Shown: positions 36,253 to 45,673, numbered from the stretch's first letter. The stretch: 64,000 bases of DNA from Paracoccus seriniphilus (GCF_028553745.1 NZ_CP067129.1:540501-604500); one strand, 5' to 3'. The notes: generated from the letters alone by a model not told the origin. Program-made: numbers and translations.

Positions 36253-37545
36253 TCAGGCCAATTGCCCGGAAGCGGTCAGCCGTGTCGCGCCTGCCAGATA
36301 GGGATGCAGCGCTGCAGGCAGCTGCACCGAACCGTCCTGCTGCTGGCCGTTTTCCAGCACGGCGATCAGGGCACGCCCCACGGCCAGCCCCGAGCCATTC
36401 AGGCTGTGGACGAAGACGGGCTTGCCGCCGCCTTCGGGCCGATAGCGCGCATTCATCCGCCGCCCCTGGAAATCGCCGCAATAGCTGACGCTGCTGATCT
36501 CGCGGAACTTGTCCTGTCCGGGCAGCCAGACCTCGATGTCATGGGTGATCCGGGCACCGAACCCCATGTCGCCGGTGCACAGCACGACGGTGCGATAGGG
36601 CAGCTCCAGCGCCTCGAGCACGGCCTCGGCACAGCGGGTCATGCGCGCATGTTCGGGCAGGCCGTTTTCGGCGTCGGTGATCGAGACCATCTCGACCTTT
36701 TCGAACTGATGCTGGCGCAGAATGCCGGTGGTGTCGCGGCCCGCGCTGCCCGCTTCGGAGCGGAAGCACTGGCTGTGGGCGACCATGCGGCGGGGCAGGG
36801 TGGATTGATCGATCAGATCGCCATTCACCGTATTTGTCAGCGGCACCTCGGAGGTCGGCACAAGCCAGAATCCCTCGCGCGTCTGATAGCTGTCTTCACC
36901 GAATTTCGGCAGTTGCCCGGTGCCCAGCATCATGTCTTCCAGCACCAGAACCGGTGCCCAGGTTTCTTCCAGACCATGTTTGGTGATGTGCAGGTCCAGC
37001 ATGAACTGGCCCAGGGCGCGGTGAATGCGCGCGACGCTGCCTTTCAGCATCATGAAGCGGCTGCCCGACAGTTTCGCGGCGGTTTCGAAATCCATGCCCG
37101 GTTTCACGCCGGCAATCTCGAAATGCTCGACCGGCGCAAAATCGAATTCGCGCGGCGTGCCCCAGCGGCGGATCTCGACATTGTCATTTTCGTCCTTGCC
37201 TACAGGCACGTCGTCCAGCGGCAGGTTGGGGATGCCCAGCAGCATCTGGCGCAGACGGTCGTCCAGCATGGCGGCTTCGGCCTGCATGCGGGCGACCTCG
37301 GCCTTTTTCTCGGCCACGAGGCCGCGCAGCCGTTCGAATTCCGCGTCATCGCCGCGTGCTTTGGCCGCGCCGACCTCTTTGCTGGCACGGTTCTGCTCGG
37401 CCTGGGCGGTTTCGGCCTCGGCGATCTTGTTGCGCCGCTCGGCATCCAGCTGCAGCAATTGCGAGGACATGGCGTCGCTGCCGCGCTTCTGCAATGCGGC
37501 GTCGAATGCCTGCGGATTTTCACGGATGGCGCGAATGTCATGCAT
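36253..37545 (-). CDS. serS: Seryl-tRNA synthetase
   Basis: Class II synthetase that charges tRNA-Ser and tRNA-Sec (430 residues). An N-terminal coiled-coil arm (about 30-105; [22 protein letters not shown] region) precedes the catalytic core, whose motif 2 is [25 protein letters not shown] and motif 3 [19 protein letters not shown] in outline. The ATG at 37545 ([10 protein letters not shown]) was preferred over the GTG at 37554. No T-box or other leader is visible. Confidence 0.97.
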   Translation of the reverse strand: MHDIRAIRENPQAFDAALQKRGSDAMSSQLLQLDAERRNKIAEAETAQAEQNRASKEVGAAKARGDDAEFERLRGLVAEKKAEVARMQAEAAMLDDRLRQMLLGIPNLPLDDVPVGKDENDNVEIRRWGTPREFDFAPVEHFEIAGVKPGMDFETAAKLSGSRFMMLKGSVARIHRALGQFMLDLHITKHGLEETWAPVLVLEDMMLGTGQLPKFGEDSYQTREGFWLVPTSEVPLTNTVNGDLIDQSTLPRRMVAHSQCFRSEAGSAGRDTTGILRQHQFEKVEMVSITDAENGLPEHARMTRCAEAVLEALELPYRTVVLCTGDMGFGARITHDIEVWLPGQDKFREISSVSYCGDFQGRRMNARYRPEGGGKPVFVHSLNGSGLAVGRALIAVLENGQQQDGSVQLPAALHPYLAGATRLTASGQLA

Positions 37546-37683
37546 CTCTGTCACCGGGCTGAGTTCAGGTTGAAGGTCTGACTAGCGCAAGCTTGGCCGC
37601 GACAAAAGGGCGGCGGCGGACGAGGGCGCAAAAATCTTGCCCGATCGTGACACGGAGATCGGACAGAGAGGAAGGCGCAGGCG

Positions 37684-38115
37684 TCAACCGGTCGGGATTC
37701 CCGCCCTGGTCATCATCAGCGCAATGGCCGGATAGAAGAACTGATCGCCCGGATAGCCCTCCAGCCGGGTCAGCTCCACGCCCTGGCGCAAGAGAATGAA
37801 TGTCGGAGTGATGGTGGGTCGCCGCTCCAGCGCCAGGCCATCGGGCCAGGGGCCGTCGATATCGATGGGCAACAGGGGCGCGGCGCGTCCCTCGGACGAT
37901 AGGGGATAGCCGGGGCCGATTTCGCGCCGCCATGCCTCGCAATAGATGCAGCCCTTCGATTCAACCATCATCAGCCGCACCGGGGTTGCATCCCAGTCGA
38001 TGCGCGGCGGGTTGGCCACAGCCGCCTGCGCGCCGTGATGCAGCAAGGCCGGTGCCGTCAGGGTCAGCGCCGCAGCCTGAACAAGAAAGGATCGTCTGGT
38101 CCGGGTGGGTGACAT
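37684..38115 (-). CDS. soxS: SoxS-like periplasmic thioredoxin
   Basis: Exported thioredoxin-fold protein of 143 residues (166 from the upstream ATG at 38184). A twin-arginine-like stretch TRTRRSFLVQAAALTLTAPAL precedes the mature domain, and the redox motif is SKGCIYCEAW, characteristic of SoxS, which keeps SoxYZ cysteine reduced. The C-terminal TITPTFILLRQG carries the cis-proline. Its position divergent from soxXYZAB supports the assignment. The ATG at 38184 has the better ribosome-binding site (AAAGGTGA), so the true start is unsettled. Confidence 0.8.
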   Translation of the reverse strand: MSPTRTRRSFLVQAAALTLTAPALLHHGAQAAVANPPRIDWDATPVRLMMVESKGCIYCEAWRREIGPGYPLSSEGRAAPLLPIDIDGPWPDGLALERRPTITPTFILLRQGVELTRLEGYPGDQFFYPAIALMMTRAGIPTG

Positions 38116-38311
38116 GGGCGGGGCCTTGGTGAATGCTGTTGACCTGCATCTAGTCGCGCCGCAGGCATCGAACAAGTTTTGCATGGCTGTCACCTTTCGT
38201 TTGCCGAACGTCTGAGGTAAAAACCGCGTTATCGCTCTGGCTTCCGGCTGATGTCGGGGGCGGTCGAGCCGGGCCCCGTCCATTGACGGCGCATGAAAGA
38301 GGGAGACTGAC
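38116..38311. promoter_or_regulatory. Divergent soxS / soxX control region
   Basis: Spacer of 196 bases that must hold promoters for both sides. I see no near-consensus sigma-70 promoter. Possible dyads include ATGC-N9-GCAT near 38133-38149. soxR, the usual repressor gene, is not in the window. The mapping of operators is not possible from sequence alone. Confidence 0.4.
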
Positions 38312-38797
38312 ATGCCACGCCACGCCGCTTCTTCGGCAATCGCGATGCTTGCGGCGATTGTCCTGACGGGACCAGCCGCCGCCGAGACTGCTTCGCAGGA
38401 TGTGATCTTTGCCGAGGACGGATCTGTTGCGGCCCCGCTTTCGGATCGCCCCGGTGATGCTGCCGAAGGTGCCCGGATCTATTCCGACAAGGGCAGCGGA
38501 AACTGTGTGGCCTGTCATGTGATCAGCACGCGTACCGACGCGGAATTTCAGGGCACCATCGGGCCCGCGCTGGATGGGGCGGGGGATCGCTGGACCGAGG
38601 CGCAGCTGCGCGGAATCGTCGCGGATGCCAAGCGGACCTTCCCGGATTCGATGATGCCCAGCCTTTACAAGACCTCGGGCTATATCCGGCCTGGCGACGG
38701 CTTTTCGGGCAAGGCCGGAACCGAGCCGCTGCCGACCTTGCTGTCGGCACAGCAGATTGAAGATGTCGTCGCCTATCTGGTGACGCTGAAAGAGTGA
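38312..38797 (+). CDS. soxX: SoxX, monoheme c-type cytochrome
   Basis: Periplasmic partner of SoxA in the SoxAX complex, which links thiosulfate to SoxYZ (161 residues). A signal peptide (residues 1-26) precedes a single heme site GNCVACH; the distal Met is probably in MMPSLYKTSGYIRPG. SoxAX consists of a monoheme SoxX with a diheme SoxA. It is the first gene of soxXYZAB, closely followed by soxY. Confidence 0.95.
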   Translation: MPRHAASSAIAMLAAIVLTGPAAAETASQDVIFAEDGSVAAPLSDRPGDAAEGARIYSDKGSGNCVACHVISTRTDAEFQGTIGPALDGAGDRWTEAQLRGIVADAKRTFPDSMMPSLYKTSGYIRPGDGFSGKAGTEPLPTLLSAQQIEDVVAYLVTLKE

Positions 38798-38799
38798 GA

Positions 38800-39246
38800 A
38801 TGGATATGAACCTCGACAGACGCGAAGTTCTGGTTGCCGCCGTCGCGGGTGCAGCCACGGTGGCCCTGCCCTTTTCGCTGGCGGCGCAAGAGACCGCCGC
38901 GCCGAAAACGGCCGAAGAACTGATCGCTGAATTTACCGGCGGCGCCGACGTCGTCGAAGGCGATGGCGTGACCCTGACCGCACCCGAGATCGCGGAAAAC
39001 GGCAATACCGTTCCGATCAGCGTCGATGCCCCCGGGGCAAGCGAGATACTGGTGCTGGCACCGGGAAATCCGACCCCGCCGGTGGCGCGCTTTACCTTTG
39101 GCGAACTGGCCGGCAGCCAGTCGGCTTCGACCCGGATTCGACTGGCGCAAACGCAGGATGTCGTGGCCATCGCCAAATTCCCGGACGGCACATTCATGCG
39201 CAGCTCGTCGAATGTCAAAGTTACCATCGGCGGCTGCGGCGGCTGA
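38800..39246 (+). CDS. soxY: SoxY, sulfur-carrier subunit
   Basis: Carries sulfur intermediates on the C-terminal cysteine of the GGCGG motif, which ends this protein. The N-terminus has a Tat signal (NLDRREVLVAA ... FSLAAQ), which co-exports SoxZ in known systems. The ATG at 38800 is chosen; a GTG at 38794 that overlaps the soxX stop and an ATG at 38806 are alternatives. Length is 148 residues. Confidence 0.95.
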   Translation: MDMNLDRREVLVAAVAGAATVALPFSLAAQETAAPKTAEELIAEFTGGADVVEGDGVTLTAPEIAENGNTVPISVDAPGASEILVLAPGNPTPPVARFTFGELAGSQSASTRIRLAQTQDVVAIAKFPDGTFMRSSSNVKVTIGGCGG

Positions 39247-39267
39247 GCGGACAGAAGGAAGACCCAG

Positions 39268-39597
39268 ATGGCAGATAACGTCAAACCCCGCGTCCGTGTG
39301 CCGAAAACCGCGGCGAAGGACGAAGTGGTCACGATCAAGACACTGATTTCGCATCAGATGGAATCGGGCCAGCGCAAGGGCAAGGACGGGCAGATCATCC
39401 CGCGTTCGATCATCAATCGCTTCACCGTGACCTTCAATGGTGCCAGCGTGATCGATGTGCAGATGGAACCGGCGATCAGCACCAACCCCTATTTCGAGTT
39501 CGAGGCAAGGATTCCCGAAGCCGGTGAATTCGTCTTTACCTGGTATGATGACGACGGCTCGGTCTACGAAGACAAACAGTCGATCGCGCTGGCCTGA
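39268..39597 (+). CDS. soxZ: SoxZ, partner of SoxY
   Basis: Cytoplasm-encoded partner of SoxY without a signal peptide (109 residues), expected to hitch-hike through Tat with SoxY. The immunoglobulin-like domain shows VKTLISHQMESGQRKGKDG in outline (VTIKTLISHQMESG) and FVFTWYDDDG. The gap to soxA is 53 bases. Confidence 0.95.
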   Translation: MADNVKPRVRVPKTAAKDEVVTIKTLISHQMESGQRKGKDGQIIPRSIINRFTVTFNGASVIDVQMEPAISTNPYFEFEARIPEAGEFVFTWYDDDGSVYEDKQSIALA

Positions 39598-39650
39598 GGG
39601 CAGGCCAGGGCGATCCGGCCCGCCATCGGGGGCCGCGCAAGGGAGAAGAG

Positions 39651-40514
39651 ATGATGTTGACACAGATCCGCCTGTCCGGCCTTGCGATCGCCTGCCTGAT
39701 GTCATGGCCGGTTGCCGCGCAGACCGTGCCCGAACGGACCGATCCGATCGTCATCAATGATGGCGAACTGCAGCTGGAAACGGTCGCCCCCGCGCCGGCC
39801 CATCTGGAAGGGGCCTTGCCCGAACTCTATTCCGGCTGGCTGTTTCGCGATCCGGGCACGCAGGCCATGCAGACCGACGACTTTGAAAACCCCGGCATGA
39901 TCTTCGTCGATCAGGGCGTGGATGATTGGAACACGCCCGATGGCGAGGCCGGGAAAAGCTGTGCCTCTTGCCATGAAGGTATCGAAAGCATGGCCGGCGT
40001 GCGTGCGGTCATGCCCAAGGTGAATGCCGAGGGGCAGCTGTGGTCGATGGAAGACTACATCAATGACTGCCGCACCAACCGCATGCAGGCTGAAGCGCTG
40101 GACTGGAACGGCAATCGCATGAAGAACCTGACGGCTGCGATCTCGGTGCAGTCGCGCGGCATGCCGATGAATGTGGCCATCGACGGTCCCGCCCGACCTT
40201 TCTGGGAACAGGGCAAGGAGATGTATTATACCCGCTATGGGCAGTTGCAGCTGGCCTGCGCCAATTGCCACGAAGATCACTATGGCGACTGGATCCGGGC
40301 CGATCATCTCAGTCAGGGTCATACCAACGGCTTTCCGGTCTATCGTCTGAAACAGGCGGCGCTGGTGTCCCAGCACAACCGGTTCCGCGGCTGCATCCGT
40401 GACACGCGGGCCGAGACATTCCCCATGGGCAGCGATGAATTCCGCGCGCTGGAGCTGTATGTCGCTTCGCGGGGGAACGGTCTTCCGGTCGAAGGGGTCA
40501 GTGTCCGGCACTGA
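39651..40514 (+). CDS. soxA: SoxA, diheme c-type cytochrome
   Basis: Catalytic subunit of SoxAX (287 residues), which oxidatively joins thiosulfate to SoxY. A cleavable signal peptide ends at VAAQ. Two heme sites are visible, CASCH and CANCH, and the active-site cysteine that forms a persulfide ligand lies in RGCIRDTRAE. The two-heme type matches Paracoccus SoxA. The ATG at 39651 and an ATG at 39654 both follow AAGGGAGAAG. Confidence 0.96.
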   Translation: MMLTQIRLSGLAIACLMSWPVAAQTVPERTDPIVINDGELQLETVAPAPAHLEGALPELYSGWLFRDPGTQAMQTDDFENPGMIFVDQGVDDWNTPDGEAGKSCASCHEGIESMAGVRAVMPKVNAEGQLWSMEDYINDCRTNRMQAEALDWNGNRMKNLTAAISVQSRGMPMNVAIDGPARPFWEQGKEMYYTRYGQLQLACANCHEDHYGDWIRADHLSQGHTNGFPVYRLKQAALVSQHNRFRGCIRDTRAETFPMGSDEFRALELYVASRGNGLPVEGVSVRH

Positions 40515-40555
40515 ACCACGGGCTTCGACCTCAATTCCAGTCAAAGGGGGCACGG

Positions 40556-42244
40556 ATGATTTCCCGTCGAGAAATGCTTCAGCTGGGTCTTGCCAGTTCG
40601 GCCGCTCTGGCCGGGCTGGGGCTTGGCAATCCGACGCGGGCCTTTGCCCAGCAGGCGTTGACGCAGGATCAGCTGCTGCAATTTGACGATTTCGGCAATC
40701 TGACCCTGATCCATCTGACCGATACCCATGCGCATCTGAAGCCGGTCTGGTTTCGCGAACCCGACACCAATATCGGCGTGGGCGAGGCCAGCGGGCGTGT
40801 GCCCCATGTGGTCGGTGACGCATTTCAGAAAATGTTTTCGATCAGGCCCGGCAGCCCCGAGGCCTATGCGCTGACCTATCCCGATTTCCAGAATCTGGCG
40901 GCAAGCTATGGCCGGATGGGCGGGTTTGACCGGATTGCGACGGTGGTCAAATCGATCCGCGCGGCACGTCCCGGTGCGATCCTGCTGGATGGCGGCGATA
41001 CCTGGCATGGCAGTTACACCAGCCTGAAAACCCGTGGCGAGGATATGGTGCGGGTGATGAACCTGCTGGGGTCGCAGGCGATGACCGCGCATTGGGAGTT
41101 CACCTTCGGCACCCAGCGTGTGCAAGAGTTGATCGGGATGATGAACCAGCCCATGCTGGGCGCGAATATCTTTGACGCGGAATGGGACGAACCGGCCTTC
41201 GAGCCGTCAAAGATCATCGAAACCAACGGGCTGCGCGTTGGCGTCGTCGGACAGGCCTTTCCCTATCTGCCCATTGCCAATCCCGGCTGGCTGTTCCCGG
41301 AATACAGCTTCGGCATCCGCGAGGAACGCATGCAGCAGGTCGTTGACGATCTGCGCGGGCAGGGCGTCGATCTGGTGGTCTGCCTGTCCCACAACGGCTT
41401 TGACGTCGATCACAAGATGGCCGGACGGGTCAGCGGCATCGACGTGATCCTGTCGGGCCATACCCATGACGCCATTCCCGAACCGGTGGTGGTCGGCGAT
41501 ACGATCATCATTGCCAGCGGCAGCCATGGAAAATTCGTCAGCCGGGTCGATCTGGATGTGCGCGATGGCCGGATGATGGGCTTCCGGCACAAGCTGATCC
41601 CGGTTTTCTCGGATGTGATCGAACCTGATTCGGAAATGGCCGGACTGATCGATGAAATCCGCGCGCCCTATGAATCGGAACTCTCCGAAGTCATCGGAAA
41701 ATCCGAAGGACTGCTGTATCGGCGCGGCAATTTCAACGGCAGCTGGGATGATCTGATCTGCGACGCAATGCTCTCGGAGCGCGATGCCGAGATTGCGCTG
41801 TCGCCGGGTGTGCGCTGGGGAGCATCGCTCTTGCCCGGCGATATCACCCGCGAGGATATCCATTCCGTCACCTCGATGACCTATGGCGAATGCTATCGCA
41901 CCGAAATGTCGGGCGAGATGCTGAAAACCGTCATGGAGGATGTTGCGGACAATATCTTTAACGAAGATCCCTATTACCAGCAGGGCGGCGACATGGTGCG
42001 CGTCGGCGGACTTGGCTATACGATCGATCCCTATGCAAGCATTGGCAATCGCATCACCGGCATGACGCTGCTGAAGGATGGCAGCGCGATCGATCCGGCG
42101 CGCAACTATGTGGTTGCGGGCTGGGCTTCGGTGAACGAAGGCACGGAAGGGCCGCAGATCTGGGATGTGGTCGAGAATTATCTGCGCAGGCAGGGCACCG
42201 TGTCGCCTGCGCCCAATCGCGCCATCAGGCTGCTGACCGATTAG
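40556..42244 (+). CDS. soxB: SoxB, SoxYZ-thiocysteine sulfatase
   Basis: Dimanganese hydrolase of 562 residues that releases sulfate from SoxY-bound sulfur chains. A Tat signal (SRREMLQLGLASSAA) precedes the 5'-nucleotidase-type metallophosphatase domain, with metal-binding motifs LTDTHAHL, LDGGDTWHGSY, SHNGFDVDH and LSGHTHDAIPEP. The downstream gene is meaB, not soxC. A CGGGGC-AAAA-GCCCCG hairpin (42287-42302) lies after the stop. Confidence 0.96.
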   Translation: MISRREMLQLGLASSAALAGLGLGNPTRAFAQQALTQDQLLQFDDFGNLTLIHLTDTHAHLKPVWFREPDTNIGVGEASGRVPHVVGDAFQKMFSIRPGSPEAYALTYPDFQNLAASYGRMGGFDRIATVVKSIRAARPGAILLDGGDTWHGSYTSLKTRGEDMVRVMNLLGSQAMTAHWEFTFGTQRVQELIGMMNQPMLGANIFDAEWDEPAFEPSKIIETNGLRVGVVGQAFPYLPIANPGWLFPEYSFGIREERMQQVVDDLRGQGVDLVVCLSHNGFDVDHKMAGRVSGIDVILSGHTHDAIPEPVVVGDTIIIASGSHGKFVSRVDLDVRDGRMMGFRHKLIPVFSDVIEPDSEMAGLIDEIRAPYESELSEVIGKSEGLLYRRGNFNGSWDDLICDAMLSERDAEIALSPGVRWGASLLPGDITREDIHSVTSMTYGECYRTEMSGEMLKTVMEDVADNIFNEDPYYQQGGDMVRVGGLGYTIDPYASIGNRITGMTLLKDGSAIDPARNYVVAGWASVNEGTEGPQIWDVVENYLRRQGTVSPAPNRAIRLLTD

Positions 42245-42319
42245 GACGGGCTTCACATTCGCGATTGCTGAACATATCCAGAAAGGCGGGGCAAAAGCCC
42301 CGGCTTGGGATGGGGTCGC

Positions 42320-43294
42320 ATGGACGAACTGTTAAAGCCTTTGATCGAGGGAAACCGTCGCGCCCTGTCGCGCGCGATCACTCTGGTCGAATCGACGCGG
42401 GCCGATCACCGGCAAAGGGCGGTGGCGTTGCTGGCCGAGCTGCCGAAGAAACAGGCCCTGCGCATCGGGCTGTCGGGCACGCCAGGTGTCGGAAAATCAA
42501 CCTTCATCGAGGCATTTGGCACCATGCTGACCGAACAAGGGTTGCGGGTGGCTGTTCTGGCGGTTGATCCGTCTTCGACCCGTTCGGGGGGCTCGATCCT
42601 GGGGGACAAGACCCGCATGGAAACCCTGTCGCGCAATCCGCGCGCCTTCATTCGGCCCACGCCCTCCAGCGCGGAACTGGGCGGCGTGGCGCGGCGAACA
42701 CGTGAATCCATCCGGCTGTGCGAGGCCGCGGGCTATGATGTGATTCTGATCGAGACAGTCGGTGTCGGACAATCGGAAACGCTTGTGGCCGAAATGTCCG
42801 ATCTGTTCGTTCTGCTTCTGGCACCTGCGGGGGGTGACGAACTGCAGGGTGTCAAACGCGGCATCATGGAAATGGCAGATCTGATTCTGGTGAACAAGGC
42901 CGATGGCGATCTGCTCCCCACCGCAAGGCGCACCGTGGCGGATTATGCCGGTGCGCTGAGATTGCTGCGCAAACGGCCGCAGGATCCCGAGGGCTTCCCA
43001 AAGGCCATGGCGGTCTCGGCTGCCACGGGCGACGGGTTGGACAAGGCCTGGGCGGAAATGACCGCATTGGCCGATTGGCGTCGCGAACACGGGCATTTCG
43101 AGGCAAACCGTGCCGCGCAAGAGCGTCAGTGGTTCATGGCCGAATTGCGCGCGGGTCTGCTGTCGCAACTGGATCAGCCGCAGGCGCAGGCGCATCTGGC
43201 GCGGCTTGGCGATGATGTGGCGCAGGGCAAGCTGGCGCCTGGAATGGCCGCGACCCGGATGCTGGATCTGTTGGGGCAGATGTCACAGGAATGA
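42320..43294 (+). CDS. meaB: Methylmalonyl-CoA mutase-associated GTPase MeaB
   Basis: Protein of 324 residues (G3E/MeaB family) that protects and reloads B12-dependent methylmalonyl-CoA mutase. The G1 loop is GTPGVGKST, the switch region includes VDPSSTRSGGSILGDKTRM in outline, IETVGVGQSE and the NKADGD specificity motif. The ATG at 42320 was chosen over an in-frame TTG at 42305. The mutase genes are not in the window, so placement next to sox is not functional evidence. A GCGCCC-TTGAT-GGGCGC hairpin separates it from ada. Confidence 0.9.
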   Translation: MDELLKPLIEGNRRALSRAITLVESTRADHRQRAVALLAELPKKQALRIGLSGTPGVGKSTFIEAFGTMLTEQGLRVAVLAVDPSSTRSGGSILGDKTRMETLSRNPRAFIRPTPSSAELGGVARRTRESIRLCEAAGYDVILIETVGVGQSETLVAEMSDLFVLLLAPAGGDELQGVKRGIMEMADLILVNKADGDLLPTARRTVADYAGALRLLRKRPQDPEGFPKAMAVSAATGDGLDKAWAEMTALADWRREHGHFEANRAAQERQWFMAELRAGLLSQLDQPQAQAHLARLGDDVAQGKLAPGMAATRMLDLLGQMSQE

Positions 43295-43363
43295 AACGCC
43301 TGTTTTTTGCGCCCTTGATGGGCGCGAATCAGGTAGAACATCCGGGTGACAGAGGAAAGAAAC

Positions 43364-44428
43364 ATGCTGGATCTGCCTGCGCCCGACACCCTTTATGCCG
43401 CACTTGTCAGCCGTGACCCCAGTTATGAGGGGCGCGCGCTGGTGGGGGTCACGACAACGGGAATCTTCTGTCGTCTGACCTGCCCCGCCCGCAAGCCCCG
43501 TCCCGAAAACTGTCGCTGGTTCGCGGATGCGGCTGCGGCGCAGGCGGCCGGGTTTCGCCCCTGCCGCCGTTGCCATCCGGTCGCAGAGGCAGGGGCAAGC
43601 GGACTGGTTGCCGATCTGACGGCAAGATTGCAGGCCGATCCGGCCCGGCGCTGGAGCGAGGCCGATCAGGTCGAGCTGGGGCTGGACCCCTCTACGGTGC
43701 GTCGCGCTTTTCAGCGGCATTTCGGGCAGAGCTTTCTGCAAATGGCCCGCACCACGCGGCTGCGGAACGCGGTGAACAGCCTGAAGAAGGGAGAGAAGAT
43801 GATCGACGCACAGCTGGAGGCCGGGTTCGAATCGGCATCGGGGTTCCGCGCTGCCTTTTCGCGGCTGTTTGGTCACGCGCCCCATCAATTGCGTGATGGG
43901 GCTGATCTGCGTGCTGATTGGATTGATACGCCCTTGGGCGGAATGATCGCGATCACCGATGAGGGAACTCTGCACCTGCTGGAGTTCACCGATCGCAAGG
44001 CCTTGCCCGAAGGGCTGCGCAAGCTCTCTGCCATGGTTGGCGGGCGTATCGGTCTGGGCCGCAATGCGGTGACCGATCTGGTCGAGCAGGAGCTGCGGGC
44101 CTATTTCAAGGGGACTGGTCCCCTGTTCAGCGTGCCCGTCACCCTGCATGGGACCGATTTCCAGCGTCAGGTCTGGCAGCAACTGCGCCGGATACCAGCG
44201 GGACAGACCCTGAGCTACAAGCAACTGGCGCAGCGGATCGGCAAGCCCAATGCGGTACGCGCGGTTGCCCGCAGCAACGCCACGAACCGCATCGCCCTGG
44301 TTGTTCCCTGCCACCGGGTCATTGGTGCCGATGGCAGCATGACCGGATATGCAGGCGGCCTGTGGCGCAAGCAAAGGCTGATCGAGGCCGAGCGTGCCTA
44401 TGCCGCTCAGACCGGGGCGGGTCTGTGA
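43364..44428 (+). CDS. ada: Ada, bifunctional AraC-type regulator and O6-alkylguanine transferase
   Basis: Adaptive-response protein (354 residues). The N-terminal zinc/alkyl-acceptor domain has Cys36, Cys40, Cys67 and Cys70 (spacing as in E. coli Ada), followed by an AraC-type helix-turn-helix (about 80-175) and the methyltransferase domain with PCHRV (Cys316). All active parts are present, so it should sense and repair DNA methylation damage. The ATG at 43364 has AGAGGAAAG nearby; an in-frame GTG lies 18 bases upstream. alkB is not adjacent. Confidence 0.94.
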   Translation: MLDLPAPDTLYAALVSRDPSYEGRALVGVTTTGIFCRLTCPARKPRPENCRWFADAAAAQAAGFRPCRRCHPVAEAGASGLVADLTARLQADPARRWSEADQVELGLDPSTVRRAFQRHFGQSFLQMARTTRLRNAVNSLKKGEKMIDAQLEAGFESASGFRAAFSRLFGHAPHQLRDGADLRADWIDTPLGGMIAITDEGTLHLLEFTDRKALPEGLRKLSAMVGGRIGLGRNAVTDLVEQELRAYFKGTGPLFSVPVTLHGTDFQRQVWQQLRRIPAGQTLSYKQLAQRIGKPNAVRAVARSNATNRIALVVPCHRVIGADGSMTGYAGGLWRKQRLIEAERAYAAQTGAGL

Positions 44429-44444
44429 TTTCACCCGCAAGGGG

Positions 44445-44473
44445 TTGACGCGGCCGATGCCAAACGGTAACCA
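44445..44473 (+). promoter_or_regulatory. Predicted promoter of rpmB
   Basis: -35 TTGACG (44445-44450), 17-base spacer, -10 TAACCA (44468-44473). The -35 is strong and the -10 weak. The leader would be about 97 bases. Confidence 0.5.
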
Positions 44474-44576
44474 CCCGCAAACGGAATTCCGGGCGCTGCC
44501 TCGCGGCGCCCTTTCACATTGGGTCGGACCCTCCCGCCGGGGACGCCCGCTAAAGCTGAGACAAAGGATTTAGATC

Positions 44577-44876
44577 ATGTCGCGCGTCTGCGAATTGACC
44601 GGCAAAGGCCCGATGACAGGCAACAATGTCAGCCACGCCAAAAACAGGACCCGTCGTCGGTTCCTGCCCAACCTGAATGATGTCACCCTTCTCTCCGAGA
44701 AAATGGGTCGCGGCTATTCGCTGCGCATCTCGGCTGCGGCGCTGCGTTCGGTGGATCACCGCGGTGGTCTGGACGCTTTCCTTGCAAAAGCCAAGGATGC
44801 CGATCTGTCCGAGCGCGCGCTGAAAATCAAGCGTGAGATCGCCAAGCAGGACGTTGCGGCTGAACAGCAGGCCTGA
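44577..44876 (+). CDS. rpmB: 50S ribosomal protein L28
   Basis: Large-subunit ribosomal protein of 99 residues. [29 protein letters not shown] in outline and [21 protein letters not shown] identify it. The zinc-binding Cys pattern of some L28 forms is absent apart from one Cys. It is monocistronic, with its own promoter and a strong terminator. Confidence 0.97.
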   Translation: MSRVCELTGKGPMTGNNVSHAKNRTRRRFLPNLNDVTLLSEKMGRGYSLRISAAALRSVDHRGGLDAFLAKAKDADLSERALKIKREIAKQDVAAEQQA

Positions 44877-45178
44877 TTGGTCCAGACAGTCTTGTGTTTG
44901 CCCCGCTTCGGCGGGGCTTTCGCGTTCAGGGGACCGGAAAAGCCCTGGCTGATTGCGACCGATTGTCCGATCTGCATGTCCAGAGCGGCATAGAAGGTTG
45001 CAGGTGATGCAAGCTTCGGTATTGTATCGAGCAAATCCAATCGTGCTGCATCAGGCGGTCAGACTCTGTGCATCCCCTGCCATGGTCGTGAACCAAAGGC
45101 GTCACGGGGGCAATCCGCCTTGCATGGTCTGTCTTTTCGTCTGTTCATGCCTCCATTTCCGAAAGAGCCGAGTTTTTC
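44877..45178. other. Intergenic region of 302 bases between rpmB and the copper chaperone gene
   Basis: It contains the rpmB terminator at its left end. A weak promoter-like pair (TTGCAG, then TATTGT 16 bases on, near 44995-45025) lies within. I saw no gene, tRNA or repeat in the rest. Confidence 0.5.
44900..44922 (+). terminator. Rho-independent terminator of rpmB
   Basis: Stem GCCCCGC / GCGGGGC with a TTCG tetraloop, followed by TTT. UUCG-loop hairpins are particularly stable. Confidence 0.8.
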
Positions 45179-45673
45179 ATGAAGCCGATCTTCCTTGCTG
45201 CCCTGCTGACCGCCACGCCCCTTGCCGCATTTGCCGATCAGGCATTGCACATCCATGATGCCTATGCCCGCAGCGCCAATCCGGTGACCGGCGCGGCCTT
45301 CATGACGATCGAGAACTCGGGCGATGTCGATTGCCATCTGCAGGATGTCTCTTCGGGGATCGCCGCGCGGACCGAGCTTCACACCCATCGTGAAGAGGAT
45401 GGCGTGATGAAGATGGTGCATGTGGAAGAAGGCTTCGTGGTTCCCGCGGGTGGTACTTTGATGCTGGCGCGCGGCGGGGATCACGTCATGTTCCTGGGGT
45501 TGGAAAATTCCCTTGCCGACGGTGACAAGGTCGAGATCTCGCTGGATTTCGGCGATTGTGGCATCCAGACGGTCGAAGCCGTCGTCGACAATGAACGCAA
45601 GCCTGCGATGGGGCATGGCATGCATGGGAAACATGCCCAAATGGAAGCCGGCATGCCTCAGAGCGATCACTGA
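45179..45673 (+). CDS. Periplasmic copper chaperone PCu(A)C
   Basis: Exported protein of 164 residues of the PCu(A)C family that delivers Cu(I) to cytochrome oxidase Cu(A). A signal peptide ends at AFA. The core has IHDAYARS, AFMTIENSGD, TELHTHREEDGVMKM (metal-binding His and Met) and GGDHVMFLGL. A His/Met-rich tail (MGHGMHGKHAQM) may be an extra copper site. Sco and cytochrome oxidase genes are not in the window. Confidence 0.92.
   Translation: MKPIFLAALLTATPLAAFADQALHIHDAYARSANPVTGAAFMTIENSGDVDCHLQDVSSGIAARTELHTHREEDGVMKMVHVEEGFVVPAGGTLMLARGGDHVMFLGLENSLADGDKVEISLDFGDCGIQTVEAVVDNERKPAMGHGMHGKHAQMEAGMPQSDH

Noticed and set aside
38116..38311. SoxR operator
   Set aside because: Only weak dyads are present and I do not have a dependable consensus to match; soxR is absent from the window.
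42320..43294. meaB as a functional part of the sox cluster
   Set aside because: It is a B12-mutase chaperone; co-orientation after soxB is most simply the result of a junction where soxCD used to be or never was.
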